A DNA stretch of 64,000 nt from Argentina anserina (GCF_933775445.1 NC_065872.1:19902001-19966000), one strand, 5' to 3'. Counted from the stretch's first letter, positions 35,945 through 45,097 are shown. Translations and numbers: made by a program. Notes: generated by a model from the letters alone, not told the origin.

Positions 35945-36031
35945 ACCAATTCTAGATTTATGTGTGTCATTCTTGCGCATGGGTCATGCTAATCTTCTAT
36001 GTATCATTCCAATTTTATCGGATGTCCCCGA
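35945..36031 (-). ncRNA. U6 snRNA-derived segment, copy A (pseudogene)
   Basis: Minus strand matches plant U6 from about nt 7 to nt 92: GGGGACATCCGATAAAATTGG, GAAGATTAGCATG (with the conserved AGC) and TGCGCAAG are clear. The 5' terminal stem (GUCCCU) is missing and the catalytic ACAGAGA box reads ACATAGA, so it is not a working snRNA. It is joined upstream to the end of Cassandra LTR copy 2 (GTGACAATTGGG) and downstream to a TTGGTATGAGAGCC word. More diverged than copy B. Confidence 0.9.
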
Positions 36032-36037
36032 CCCAAT

Positions 36038-36303
36038 TGTCACATCCCGAGACCAGCTCCATCCTAATACGATATTGTTTTCTTTGGGCGCTCTCCCAGA
36101 GGCCCTCACCTTGTTTCTAGGAGCTCACGAGGAACTTCCTAGTAGGTCACCTATCTTGGGATTGTTGTGGGCCAAGCAAGCTTAACTTCAGAGTTCCCAA
36201 ATCATTGAAGCCAATAAGCCCCTAAAAGGCCTCGTGTTAGATGGAGGTGGGCATGTACATATAAGACACATCACTCCTCCGTTGGCTGATGTCGGATATT
36301 ACA
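36038..36303 (-). repeat. Cassandra LTR copy 2
   Basis: 266 bp, complete termini. Its U5 end joins the U6-derived segment rather than a normal primer site. The USE-like word near the start is mutated (CCGACATCAG). Confidence 0.95.
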
Positions 36304-36378
36304 ATCGACCCCTCTCAGGAGTTCGACGTCCTTGTCGGCACACTTGCACCACATGGCAGAGTGACTTTGATACTAAAT
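36304..36378 (-). repeat. Cassandra internal segment
   Basis: 75 bp between LTR copies 2 and 3. The primer site is degraded (minus TAGTATCAAAGT); the polypurine tract CTGAGAGGGGTCGAT is intact. Confidence 0.9.
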
Positions 36379-36583
36379 TGTCACATCCCGGGACCGGCTC
36401 CGCCATAACACGATATTATCCGCTTTTGGCACTCTCCCAAAGTGCTCTATACAAGGGTAGAATCAATTAGGCCCTCACGACATGAGTAACTTCCCAATAG
36501 GTCACCCATCTTGGGATTGCTCTTGGCCAAACAATCTTAGCTACACATCACCCCCTCTATGTTGGCCGATGTGAGATATTACA
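36379..36583 (-). repeat. Cassandra LTR copy 3, internally deleted
   Basis: 205 bp. Termini present; about 100 bp upstream of the 5S box A is missing (cttagct joined to acacatcac), and about 30 bp of unrelated sequence replaces part of the U5 side near 36,440. Confidence 0.9.
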
Positions 36584-36658
36584 ATCCACCCCTCTAAAGA
36601 GTTTGACGTCCTCGTCGGCACACTCGCACCACACGGCAGAGTAGCTCTGATACCAAAT
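36584..36658 (-). repeat. Cassandra internal segment
   Basis: 75 bp with intact primer site TGGTATCAGAGC (plus-strand gctctgatacca at 36,644-36,655). Confidence 0.92.
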
Positions 36659-36926
36659 TGTCACATCCCAGGACCGGCTCCGCCGTAACACGATATTGTC
36701 TGCTTTAGATACTCTCCTAGAGGCCTAGGGTTTTGTTTCTGGGAGATCACAAGCAACTTCCCAGTAGGTCACCTATCATAGGATTGCTTTGGACCAACCA
36801 AGCTTAACTTCGGAATTCCCAACTCATCGAAGCCAGTGAGTCCCAAAATGCCTCGTGTTAGATGCAGGTGAGCATGTACATATAATACACATCACCCCTC
36901 TCTGTTGGTTGATGTGGGATATTACC
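36659..36926 (-). repeat. Cassandra LTR copy 4
   Basis: 268 bp. The USE-like word has one mismatch (TCCCACATCA). The terminal TGTAAT is changed to GGTAAT. Confidence 0.93.
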
Positions 36927-37001
36927 ATCTACCCCTGTTAGGAGTCCGACGTCTTCGTCAGCACACTCGCACCACACGGCAAGGTAGATCTGATACCAAA
37001 T
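36927..37001 (-). repeat. Cassandra internal segment
   Basis: 75 bp. Primer site TGGTATCAGATC (one change). Polypurine tract degraded. Confidence 0.9.
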
Positions 37002-37257
37002 TATCACATCCTGGGAACTACTCCGCCATAACACAATATTGTCCATTTTAGGCGCTCTACCAGAGGCCCTCACGGTTTTGTTTCTTGGAGCTCACGAGCA
37101 ACTTCCCAGTAGCTCAACCATCCTATGATTGTTCTGGGCCAAGCAAGCTTAACTTTGGAGTTCCCAACTCATCGAAGCCAGTGAGCCCCTAAAAGGCCTC
37201 GTGTTAGATGAAGGTAGACATATCACTCCCTCTCCGTTGGCCGAAGTGGATATTATA
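37002..37257 (-). repeat. Cassandra LTR copy 5
   Basis: 256 bp. Both termini carry point changes (GTGATA and TATAAT). An 11-12 bp loss lies near the TATA region. Confidence 0.92.
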
Positions 37258-37331
37258 ATCCACCACTCTCAAGAGTTCGACGTCCTCGTCAGGACACTCG
37301 CACCACATGGCAGAGTGCCTCTGATACCATT
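37258..37331 (-). repeat. Cassandra internal segment, joined to spacer B
   Basis: Primer site TGGTATCAGAGG near its end; beyond it lies spacer B (GTTCTGTCA) instead of a Cassandra LTR. Confidence 0.88.
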
Positions 37332-37939
37332 TGACAGAACCCACTCCAAATTCTTAGGTAAGTCCTGCGAGGATCATCCCAAAGGAACTTTTACGAAAAT
37401 TTTAGTATCACATCACTTTTTAATGAACAACCTTTTTTCTAATCAAGCGGTAATATTTTTTTTTTCATCTATAACCAAACAATACTCACATCCTTATTTC
37501 CATAATCATAACATTCCTCAATTCCATCATAACTGTAATCATCAAAATCAGTCAACTTATCAATCACAAAACCCGAAAGTACTTTCAAGAGTTCTTACCG
37601 GAAAAGCCTTATATTATAGCTTGAAATCATAAAAACAATAATCTTTCTGCAGAAGGACAAAAGTATTAGTGGCAAGATATAAACCAAGATAGATAATTGA
37701 TAGATTGAATTCAGATTTTAAAGTCAAGACCCCATTTCAACAAACCAAAATATAGCTAAATCATTCATACCGATATAGCTCAACTCCAAACTCGCATGCA
37801 GGTATCCAACACCCAATCGCTCAAACTCCGATTGAACAAAAAACAATGAAAGCTATCAATCATCGATTTGAAATCACCTAGTACTCCTAAAACACAAACT
37901 AGAAAGCAACTTGATCCGAAGGGTGAACCAGGCTCTCAT
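37332..37939 (-). repeat. Spacer B, second copy of non-Cassandra segment
   Basis: Longest of the three spacer copies and closest to full length. On the minus strand: TTGGTATGAGAGCC word, an AT-rich 430 bp, ctgcag-type acceptor-like sequence near 37,649, then GGTAAGAACTC (donor-like) near 37,590, and GGGTTCTGTCA at its end. It matches spacer A over its whole length. Confidence 0.8.
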
Positions 37940-38026
37940 ACCAATTCTAGATTTTTGCGTGTCATCCTTGCGCATGGGCCATGCTAATCTTCTTTGTATT
38001 GTTCCAATTTTATCGGATGTCCCCGA
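37940..38026 (-). ncRNA. U6 snRNA-derived segment, copy B (pseudogene)
   Basis: Minus strand matches plant U6 from about nt 7 to nt 92 with few changes: GGGGACATCCGATAAAATTGG, GAAGATTAGCATGG, GCGCAAGGATGACACGC. The 5' terminal hexamer is gone and ACAGAGA reads ACAAAGA. At the 3' side U6 homology runs through AAATC.AGAA.TGGT, and TGGT is also the start of the primer-site-like word TGGTATGAGAGCC. The upstream neighbour is the Cassandra LTR end (GTGACAATTTGG). Confidence 0.93.
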
Positions 38027-38032
38027 CCAAAT

Positions 38033-38300
38033 TGTCACATCCTGGGACCGGTTCTGCCCTAACACGATATTATCTGCTTTGGGCGCTCTCCCATAGGCCC
38101 TCAGGTTTTGTTTCTAGGAGCTCACGAGCAACTTCCAAGTAGATCACCTATCTTGGGATTGCTCTGGGCCAAGCAAGCTTAACTTCAGAGTTCCCAACTC
38201 ATCGAAGCCAGTAAGCCCCCAAAAGGCCTCGTGTTAGATGGAGGTGGGCATATACATAGAAGGCACATCCCTCTTCCGTTGGCCGATGTGGGATATTACA
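38033..38300 (-). repeat. Cassandra LTR copy 6, with intact USE
   Basis: 268 bp, complete termini. Minus strand contains the plant snRNA upstream element TCCCACATCG (38,284-38,293), then 25 nt, then TATGTATATG (38,249-38,258). Its 5S-like part covers about 38,115-38,233. Its U5 end joins the U6-derived segment (copy B). Confidence 0.95.
38115..38233 (-). ncRNA. 5S rRNA-like sequence in Cassandra LTR
   Basis: Best-positioned example of the 5S-like stretch found in every LTR copy of the array. Box A (AGTTAAGCTTGCTTGG) is almost identical to plant 5S; box C is recognisable (AGGTGATCTACTTGGAAGT) but changed in this copy. In Cassandra it is described as a Pol III-transcribable 5S RNA. Not a genomic 5S gene: the 5' 40 nt do not match. 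Confidence 0.85.
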
Positions 38301-38375
38301 ATCCACCCCTCTCAGGAGTCTGACATCCTTCTCGGCACACTTGCACCACATGGCAGAGTGACTCTGATACTAAAT
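38301..38375 (-). repeat. Cassandra internal segment
   Basis: 75 bp. Primer site TAGTATCAGAGT (two changes). Confidence 0.9.
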
Positions 38376-38647
38376 TGTCACATCCCACGACCGGCTCCGC
38401 CGTAACACGATATTGTCCGCTCTGAGCGCTCTCCCAAATACCCTCATGGTTTTGTTTCTGGGAGCTCACGAGTAACTTTTCAATAGGTCACCTATCCTGG
38501 GATTGCTCTTGGCCAAGCAAGCTTAACTTCGGAGTTTCGAACTTATCAAAGCCAGTGAGCCCTCAAAAGGCCTCGTGCTAGATGAAGGTGGGCAGGTACA
38601 TATAAGACACATCACCCCCTCTCCGTTGGCCGATGAGTGATATTACA
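38376..38647 (-). repeat. Cassandra LTR copy 7
   Basis: 272 bp, both termini intact; the USE-like word is mutated (TCACTCATCGG). It begins the array in transcription direction. Confidence 0.93.
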
Positions 38648-38722
38648 ATTCACCTCTCTCAGGAGTCTGACGTCTTCATCGGCACACTCACACCACACGA
38701 TAGAGTAGCTCTGATACCATTT
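38648..38722 (-). repeat. Cassandra internal segment, joined to spacer C
   Basis: Primer site TGGTATCAGAGC intact; beyond it lies spacer C (GGGTTCTATCA) rather than an LTR. Confidence 0.88.
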
Positions 38723-39010
38723 TGATAGAACCCGCCATAAATTCGGAGGTAAGTCTTGCGGGGATCATCCCAAAGGAAGTTTTACAATAACCTCCCTCGC
38801 TAATGAACTACCCTTTTCTAATCAAGCGGTAATACTTTTTTTAATTCCATCTATAACCAAACTAAACTCACATCCTTATTTCCCTAATCATAACCGCCCC
38901 CAATTCTATCATAACTGTAATCATCAAAATCACTCAACTTATCAACCACAAAACCCAAAAGTACCTACAAGAGTTCTTACCAGAGAAGCCTTATATTGCA
39001 GCTTGAAATT
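38723..39010 (-). repeat. Spacer C, partial third copy
   Basis: Matches the 3' half (minus orientation) of spacers A and B up to gccttatattgcagcttgaaat, then diverges into unique sequence. On the minus strand the unique part runs as an open frame (38,942-39,184) through a GGTAAGAACTC donor-like site, so spacer C may be closest to the original source locus. Confidence 0.7.
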
Positions 39011-39417
39011 AGAATCAATAGGAAGGAGTGATACAACTCGCCAAAAATGCCCAATGCCAAACTCGAACAAAACCCCACATGTTGGTTGGCGTATTAATGG
39101 CCAGGCTCTCCAGGAGCCCCTCATCAAACTAATCCGGAATATTCTTTCATCTTTTTGATTCTCATTGCATCCCGTCACCACCACAAATTGATAGAGAAGG
39201 AAAAGAGGTTATGAACGCCACCAATTTGCCCCCAAGGCCTGGCCGGAGGACAGAGGATGTGTCGCGCCTCGTTGTTTTAGTACCGCTCGACACTGAGGTC
39301 TGGTTCCGTTCATATCCCCTCTCTCTCTTTTTCTTCTCATTCTAACTCAAACCTTTTATAATCTTGAATCAAATCGTCGGTTTAAAATATCGAATGGTCT
39401 AGATGAAACCAACATAA
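39011..39417. other. Unique sequence beside array; no gene recognised
   Basis: Includes the start of an 80-codon minus frame (ATG at 39,184) with no domain I recognise and a CT-rich stretch at 39,317-39,340. Confidence 0.4.
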
Positions 39418-40500
39418 AACATGCCGATTTGCACCTCAAACTTGGTCTTAATTTTCAATTTGCACCTCGAACTTGCATTTGAGTCAATTTACCTCCTAAA
39501 ATTGGTAAAAATTGCCGATTTATACACTGAACTTGCATTTGAGTCAATTTACCTCCTAAACTTGGTAAAAATTACCGATTTGTACCCTATCCGTTAAATT
39601 TAATGTTTTCAATCCAATTTTAAGTCACATGTCATGCATTTAAGGGGCAGTATTGTCATTATATATTTATTCATATTTAATAATGAAATAAATTAATAAA
39701 ATTACTTAAGAGGAACACTTGCTACAATGTTTGTTTTTTCGAAACATGTTATTGATTTATATATTTATTATTTTATGTGATATGGTATGTTAAAAGATAT
39801 TAGAAAAATATAAATAAATAAATACATTGAAAATTCAAAATCAATGTGTGTTCCGAGAGAATTACTATTCTACCATTGTGTGTGTCTTAGTCTTATTAGG
39901 TTTCATGTTAGAGATAGATTCGCATCTCTGTAATAGATTAGGACTCTGAATCCTACGAGATTGTGGTTATGTAATGCCTATATATTGGCCTCATTATCAA
40001 TCAATAAATGATTACGTTCTGTTCTATTACGTCGTTATTAATTCTCATTTTGTTTCTCCTCCAACAATGTGTACATATAAAAATATATTTATACACAACA
40101 CACTATATTTGAATTGGTGGGTATGTTGAATATATAATTCAAAATAGGGTTTAGTATATAGAAAAAAATGTAAATAAATAATTTGATTAACAAAATAATC
40201 CTTATTTTAAAGAATATTTTTATTTGTTTTTAAGAAAAATATAAATAGAAAATGACAACATTACCCCTCATGTGCATGACATATGATGCAAAATTGGATA
40301 TAAACAGTTAAAGTTAATGGATGGGGTGCAAATCGGTAATTTTTACCAAATTTAGGAGGTAAATTGACTCAAATACAAGTTCGGGGAGTAAATCGGCAAT
40401 TTTTACCAAGTTTAGGAGGTAAATTGACTCAAATACAAGTTCGGGGTGCAAATTGACAATTTCAGCCAAATTTGAGGTGTATTTTGGCAATTTTGCCTTA
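39418..40500. mobile_element. Long inverted-repeat element
   Basis: Left arm about 39,418-39,610 and right arm about 40,300-40,500 are inverted copies. Within each arm, words such as tttgagtcaatttacctcct and aattgccgattt occur twice at about 60-bp spacing. The AT-rich centre holds a solo Copia LTR. Foldback or MULE-like non-autonomous element; TSD not identified, so class unassigned. Confidence 0.65.
39849..40066 (+). mobile_element. Solo Copia LTR
   Basis: 218 bp from TGTTCCGAGAG to CTCCTCCAACA, with a perfect 5-bp TSD atgtg (39,844-39,848 and 40,067-40,071). TATA-like tatatattgg lies at 39,980-39,989. Related to the LTRs at 44,514 and 48,273 (shared rattaggactctgaatccta-type core). Nested inside the inverted-repeat element. 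Confidence 0.92.
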
Positions 40501-41101
40501 TCTATTCAATTCAATATAGTTCGAGGGTATATGTGCAGTACCCCATTATCACATACATCCAAATAGCTAATTGACATTATAGGGGAAGTTTTAATTTCAC
40601 CTCTCATCTCAATACTAATTGTACATATATGCACATATTTATTTATGATTTAATTACTTTGAAAATTATCGGGGTATTACAATGTACATGCTAGCAACAC
40701 CATCATCTTAATGTATGGCATAAAAATATTGTATCATGAAAATCCGGAAGTCCCATTCCAAATATATATTTTGTCTATACCTCATTGATTCCAAAAGAAT
40801 AACCGGGTTGATAGGACTTAGTTGAGAAGAAGAAAATAACCTAATATAATATCAAATGCGGTTCCCAACTATATAGAATAAATATGACTCCCAGAAATCT
40901 CATTTCCAACTCAACATTTAAAATCTCAACAACAAATATTTTCCAAGGAATTAATGGCACCAAAATAAACATGCATGCATTTTCTTAAAAAATAAATGTC
41001 TACTCACAGTAACTTATTATGCCGGGGGCCGGTCCGAAGTCTCCCCAACTCGAGTCTCCAAACATCCTATTTAAGAGGCATCTCTAGGATTAAATTCTAT
41101 A
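40501..41101. other. No gene recognised
   Basis: AT-rich intergenic DNA without a coding frame of note. Confidence 0.5.
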
Positions 41102-41109
41102 ACTCGGGA

Positions 41110-41794
41110 CAGGGCCGACCCAAAGTATTAGAGGGTCCGGTGCGAAATAAAATCGGACTCTTTATATTTATAAAAAAATAAATAATAATATAATTAATGT
41201 TATAAAGAAAATTGCATTTATGCTTCATGTAAACGTAACTTGCATATATTTTAACATGTAAATGTAATTAAGTAAGATTTATGGTAATCCAAAGCTTAAC
41301 TAGTTCAATAAGGAAAAATTAACTATCTTCTTGCATTTTAAAGAATAAATGGAAATTGAAGCAATTTTGGGAAGATCCAAATCGTAACTAGTACAATAAG
41401 GAAAAATTAACAATTACAAATTAGTTATAAAAGGAAGGATTTAAAAAAACTGAAAGGAAGGATTTTAGACTGGGAGAGATAAGGGGAAACTGAATAGGTT
41501 TTATTGAAGAAAAAAAATGGAAAACCCAGTAAATAAGGAATGAGTAGAAAGAAAAAAAAAATAAAAAAACTAGCAGAGCCTGGCCTCAAAGCCACGACCT
41601 CTCACTGTGCTAAATATCAAAACACGTAGTAACCACCCCGTCAACTGTTAACATTGTAATAGCTGGGTAATGTTAAATATATATATATATACAAACATTT
41701 TATATATTTTATACCAAAAATAAAATTTTGGGCCCTTACCGGCCGGAGGGCCTTGTGCGGCCGCACCACCTTGACCGCACCAGGGCCGGCTCTG
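41110..41794. mobile_element. Non-autonomous hAT element
   Basis: Ends CAGGGCCGACC and (inverted) CAGAGCCGGCC, with a perfect 8-bp TSD actcggga (41,102-41,109 and 41,795-41,802). An 8-bp TSD and CAGRGCCG-type termini are hAT signatures. 685 bp, no transposase frame, AT-rich centre. Confidence 0.9.
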
Positions 41795-41802
41795 ACTCGG
41801 GA

Positions 41803-42663
41803 TAATTAACAAGGAAACATAAACGTCCTCACACACCCAAAATCATTCTAAGTGCAACAAAAAATCTTTCAACTTCACCAACGATTTCTGTACATACACT
41901 TTCCAAAATAATCTAAGATAATAAAATTGAGAGTTCCCTAATTAACAAATCGAGAACTCAACTCCTTAATCAATTAATTTGGGGATATAATTGCATAATC
42001 TACCCAACAAATCTTCCTAAAAAATTTCCTACACCATTCTCGACCATCAAACGATTTAAAACACCATCGAAAATGCCTCTAGTACAGCGGCAGCCGCCCC
42101 TGGCACCCCCGGTAGTGGTGGCTGGCTGCCCCTAGTACTCCTACCACCACCAATAGCTACCAAATTTCACCACCACAACCTAAACAAAATTTCTAACAAA
42201 TTTCTCAACTACATCAACATCCAATTGTCAGCCTAAACAATTCAATTTACGAAGAACACAAAATTGGCACTATTCACAAACCCTAGGATTAGAATTTTTT
42301 GACTCGAGCACTTACACTTTGATTTGGTTTAATTCCTTTTGTGGGAATATTGATGGGACTGAGACAAGCAAAACCCCCCTAAGGAATTCGGGCTAGGGTG
42401 GCCGGAGGAAGAAATTCTGACCAAAAGAGCGATATGACGGTGGCAGAGCTTCTAAGTGACACTGCTCCGTGGCACGATAGGGTTGGCCACTAACCCAAAA
42501 ATGACGAGCGTCGAATCCGCTTCTGATCAAGACAGGTGTGCCGGTTTAGTATAGCTAGATGGTGGCGGTGCGGTGGGTTGAATCTGCTGAGGTCAAGCTC
42601 GGGCGAAAATCTGCATATCCTTTCTTCTTCTTTTTTCTTTCCTTTCTCTTTCTTTCTCCGAAA

Positions 42664-42708
<45 letters not shown>

Positions 42709-42949
42709 ACCCTCACGGAAATAGTAATTGTCTGAATCGGTTTTACTCCGATAAGCTTTGTTTACGACTAACCCAAAGTTTACGAGTTCAAACAGAATTT
42801 CCGTATTCTAACCAACGCCAAAAAACTTAAAATTCAGATTACAGTAGAAATCGTACTTAGGCTTAAATAGAATTAAATGCGACAAAAAGACTCGGATCGT
42901 AACCATTGCAGTACCTAAAATACCCTCATCTCTCCCAAATCAAATTTGA

Positions 42950-42981
<32 letters not shown>

Positions 42982-43028
42982 ACCGACGTCGATCATCCTC
43001 GAGTCACCAACTGCAACTCTTCTTCTTG
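41803..43028. other. Unassigned repeats with microsatellites
   Basis: Contains a TA microsatellite (42,666-42,706), a CT microsatellite (42,951-42,980) and GC-rich stretches, possibly LTR relics. No gene recognised. Confidence 0.5.
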
Positions 43029-43218
43029 TTCACACCTTCACGCTCGTCAGCAATGTAGACAACGATTGCGTTGACAATGGGCTGACACTTTGTAATGTCA
43101 CTAGCAAGATCCATGCCGCCCCTAAGTTCGACAACCGCTCCTTCTCCTCCGGCGACAAGGACTTCAAGATCATGGATGCCGATGACGAAACCTCAACATT
43201 GACGGTGACACACATGCT
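43029..43218 (+). other. Short open frame, unknown
   Basis: Plus-strand frame of about 60 codons without an ATG at its beginning, reading TFTLVSNVDNDCVDNG early and FDNRSFSSGDKDFKIMDADD later, ending at TGA. The composition looks protein-like, but I recognise no family. May be a gene fragment captured by a repeat. Confidence 0.3.
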
Positions 43219-44513
43219 CTGATCTCCTCCTCCGCCAGGTTATCACCGCCACTTTCCCCTACCTCCAGTTCTGTCTCTACTTCTACTACAACCCGATGAG
43301 GGTTGGCGTCATCAGTCGGTGACAGTGCTAGGTAGAGATAAATCCGAATTTGACGTCGTCGACAAATCAGAATTTAACGTCGTCGACAAATCACAATTGA
43401 TGAAGATGTCGATGATTTTAGCCTTGACAAGTGGGATTGACTGTTAGAGCATACAAAGTCTTCACCTCCTCCTTCTCCTCTTCCTACGTTTCTCAGATCT
43501 CAATGCGACACTGTAGCTTTCTATTTCGGATGTAGTAGCTTTTTTTCACTTGTGTAGTAGATTTTCGTGACTAGTGTAGTAGCTATTGTTACTAATCGGT
43601 ATCTTTTTTACACTGGTGTAGTAGATTTCGGTTACTTGTGTAGTAGCTTTGTGAGATAAAAGAGTTGTTTGTGACAAGTAGCTTTTGTTTTACTCGGTGT
43701 AGTACCTTTTATCTATATTGGCAACAAATTTTGGCTGAAGGTGTGGTAGCCTTTGTTTGTATTGACACTAGATATTTAGGTCTCTATTAGTATCTTTTCA
43801 ATTCATTGAAAATATTATTTTTTCAACGTTGTAATAGACTAATAGTATCGTTTCAATTCATTGATGTAGCTTTTTAACGTTGAGATAGTATATTTTCAGC
43901 ACATCGTTAAGAAAGTCACTATAGTATCTTTTGTTGCTTGTGCCACTGTCTTTTGTTGTTGTTGGTAGTCACTTTGTTTGACATTGATAGTGATGATGAT
44001 AGTAGCTATAACTTTGTATGATATAAGCTATGTTTGCTATTGGAAATCACTTTTGATGACAATGATAATAGTCTTAGCACGGTAGTAGTAACAGCTTGGT
44101 AATAGCTTTATTTCTCATTGATAGTAACTTTGGTAGACAGACACAATAGCTTTTGTGTGGCTCAATAGTAGCTTATGAGACCTCGTTGGAGGTTACTGGA
44201 AATCTCATCGTAGTAACTTTTACGTACTGTTGGCGATAGTACCTTTTGGTGCTCTTGTGACTATCTTTTTGACATCTCCAGAATCTGTTAGTCACTTAAG
44301 AGTTTCCTAGAGCCGGCCGAAAGTCGTCAGGGTCTCGCCGGAGACCTAAACAAGGAAGAGAGAATGTTTTAGTGTCTTTAGAACTCTAGTAGCAGTCTGT
44401 AAATTTCTTTTCATTTTATTGCCTAAAATGAAACTCCTTTTATAACAAAATGGTTTTTATGTGGGAAACAATATTTAGGTGTCCTTAAAAAATATGAATT
44501 ATAAATTAGTTTT
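43219..44513. repeat. Degenerate tagtagctttt repeats
   Basis: From about 43,510 to 44,260 words such as gtagtagctttt, tagtatctttt and tagtaactttt recur every 20-60 bp, some 20 times. No coding frame survives. Confidence 0.6.
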
Positions 44514-44697
44514 TGTTTCAGGATGAAATAATTGTGTATTATTGAATGATATGAGGGCCTATATATAAGCATTACAAAACCACAATCCCGTAGGATTCAG
44601 AGTCCTAATCTATTACGGAGATACTATTCTATCTCCTAACAGGAAACCTATTAGGCTAAGACACACATAAGAGTAGAATAATAATTTTCCCGGAACA
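44514..44697 (-). repeat. Copia 3' LTR (184 bp)
   Basis: Minus strand TGTTCCGGGAAAA to CATCCTGAAACA; same length as the 5' LTR and nearly identical. Confidence 0.92.
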
Positions 44698-45097
44698 CTC
44701 CCCCTTGTGTCGCATGCCTAGGTTACATGGTGCACACATCGTTGCCTCGGTAAAAACCTTGTCAAGCAAAATAAAAACCTCTTGGGTAAAAACAAAAGCT
44801 TGATCGAAGGGAAAAAGAGCACAACGCACCATCTACATTTGATAGCATCATGTGAGCTAGACTCCCCCTGAAGTCTACGAAATAACTCCCCCTGATTAGT
44901 GCCATAATCAAGTTGTACAAAGAACAATGTATACAACGTTCATTACATGCTTCTCAAACGTAGTCTTGGGCTAATGATTAATCATGAATCTAGCCGCACA
45001 TCCTTAGATCATCCATGCTATAATTAGCCAAACTTAGATCTTAGGAAACAAGATTGCATAACAACTCAAAACAAGAGTTTGCAATGAAAATCAGATT

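Larger units (their letters stand above)
35080..38722 (-). mobile_element. Cassandra (5S-bearing miniature LTR retrotransposon) multimer array
   Basis: Seven minus-strand LTR copies and their internal segments. The monomer is about 343 bp (LTR about 268 plus internal about 75). Minus-strand order: LTR TGTAATATCCCACATCGG to GGGATGTGACA, the primer site TTTGGTATCAGAGC, a short internal stretch, and a GAGAGGGGTGGAT polypurine tract, then the next LTR. The LTR core matches about two thirds of plant 5S rRNA, including GAACTCCGAAGTTAAGC and GGGTGACCTACTGGGAAGT. 5S-bearing LTRs define the Cassandra family. It codes for nothing and depends on other elements' enzymes. The array is broken into a higher-order pattern by two spacer-plus-U6 segments. 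Confidence 0.95.

Noticed and set aside
35945..38026. Functional U6 snRNA genes
   Set aside because: Both copies lack the 5' terminal hexamer and have a changed ACAGAGA box; there is no Pol III oligo-T terminator after the U6 part.
35080..38722. Genomic 5S rRNA gene cluster
   Set aside because: Only the 3' two thirds matches 5S, units are bounded by TG...CA termini, and primer site and polypurine tract lie between them, which identifies Cassandra LTRs.
42536..42724. 62-codon plus-strand frame
   Set aside because: Its second half is translation of a TA microsatellite.
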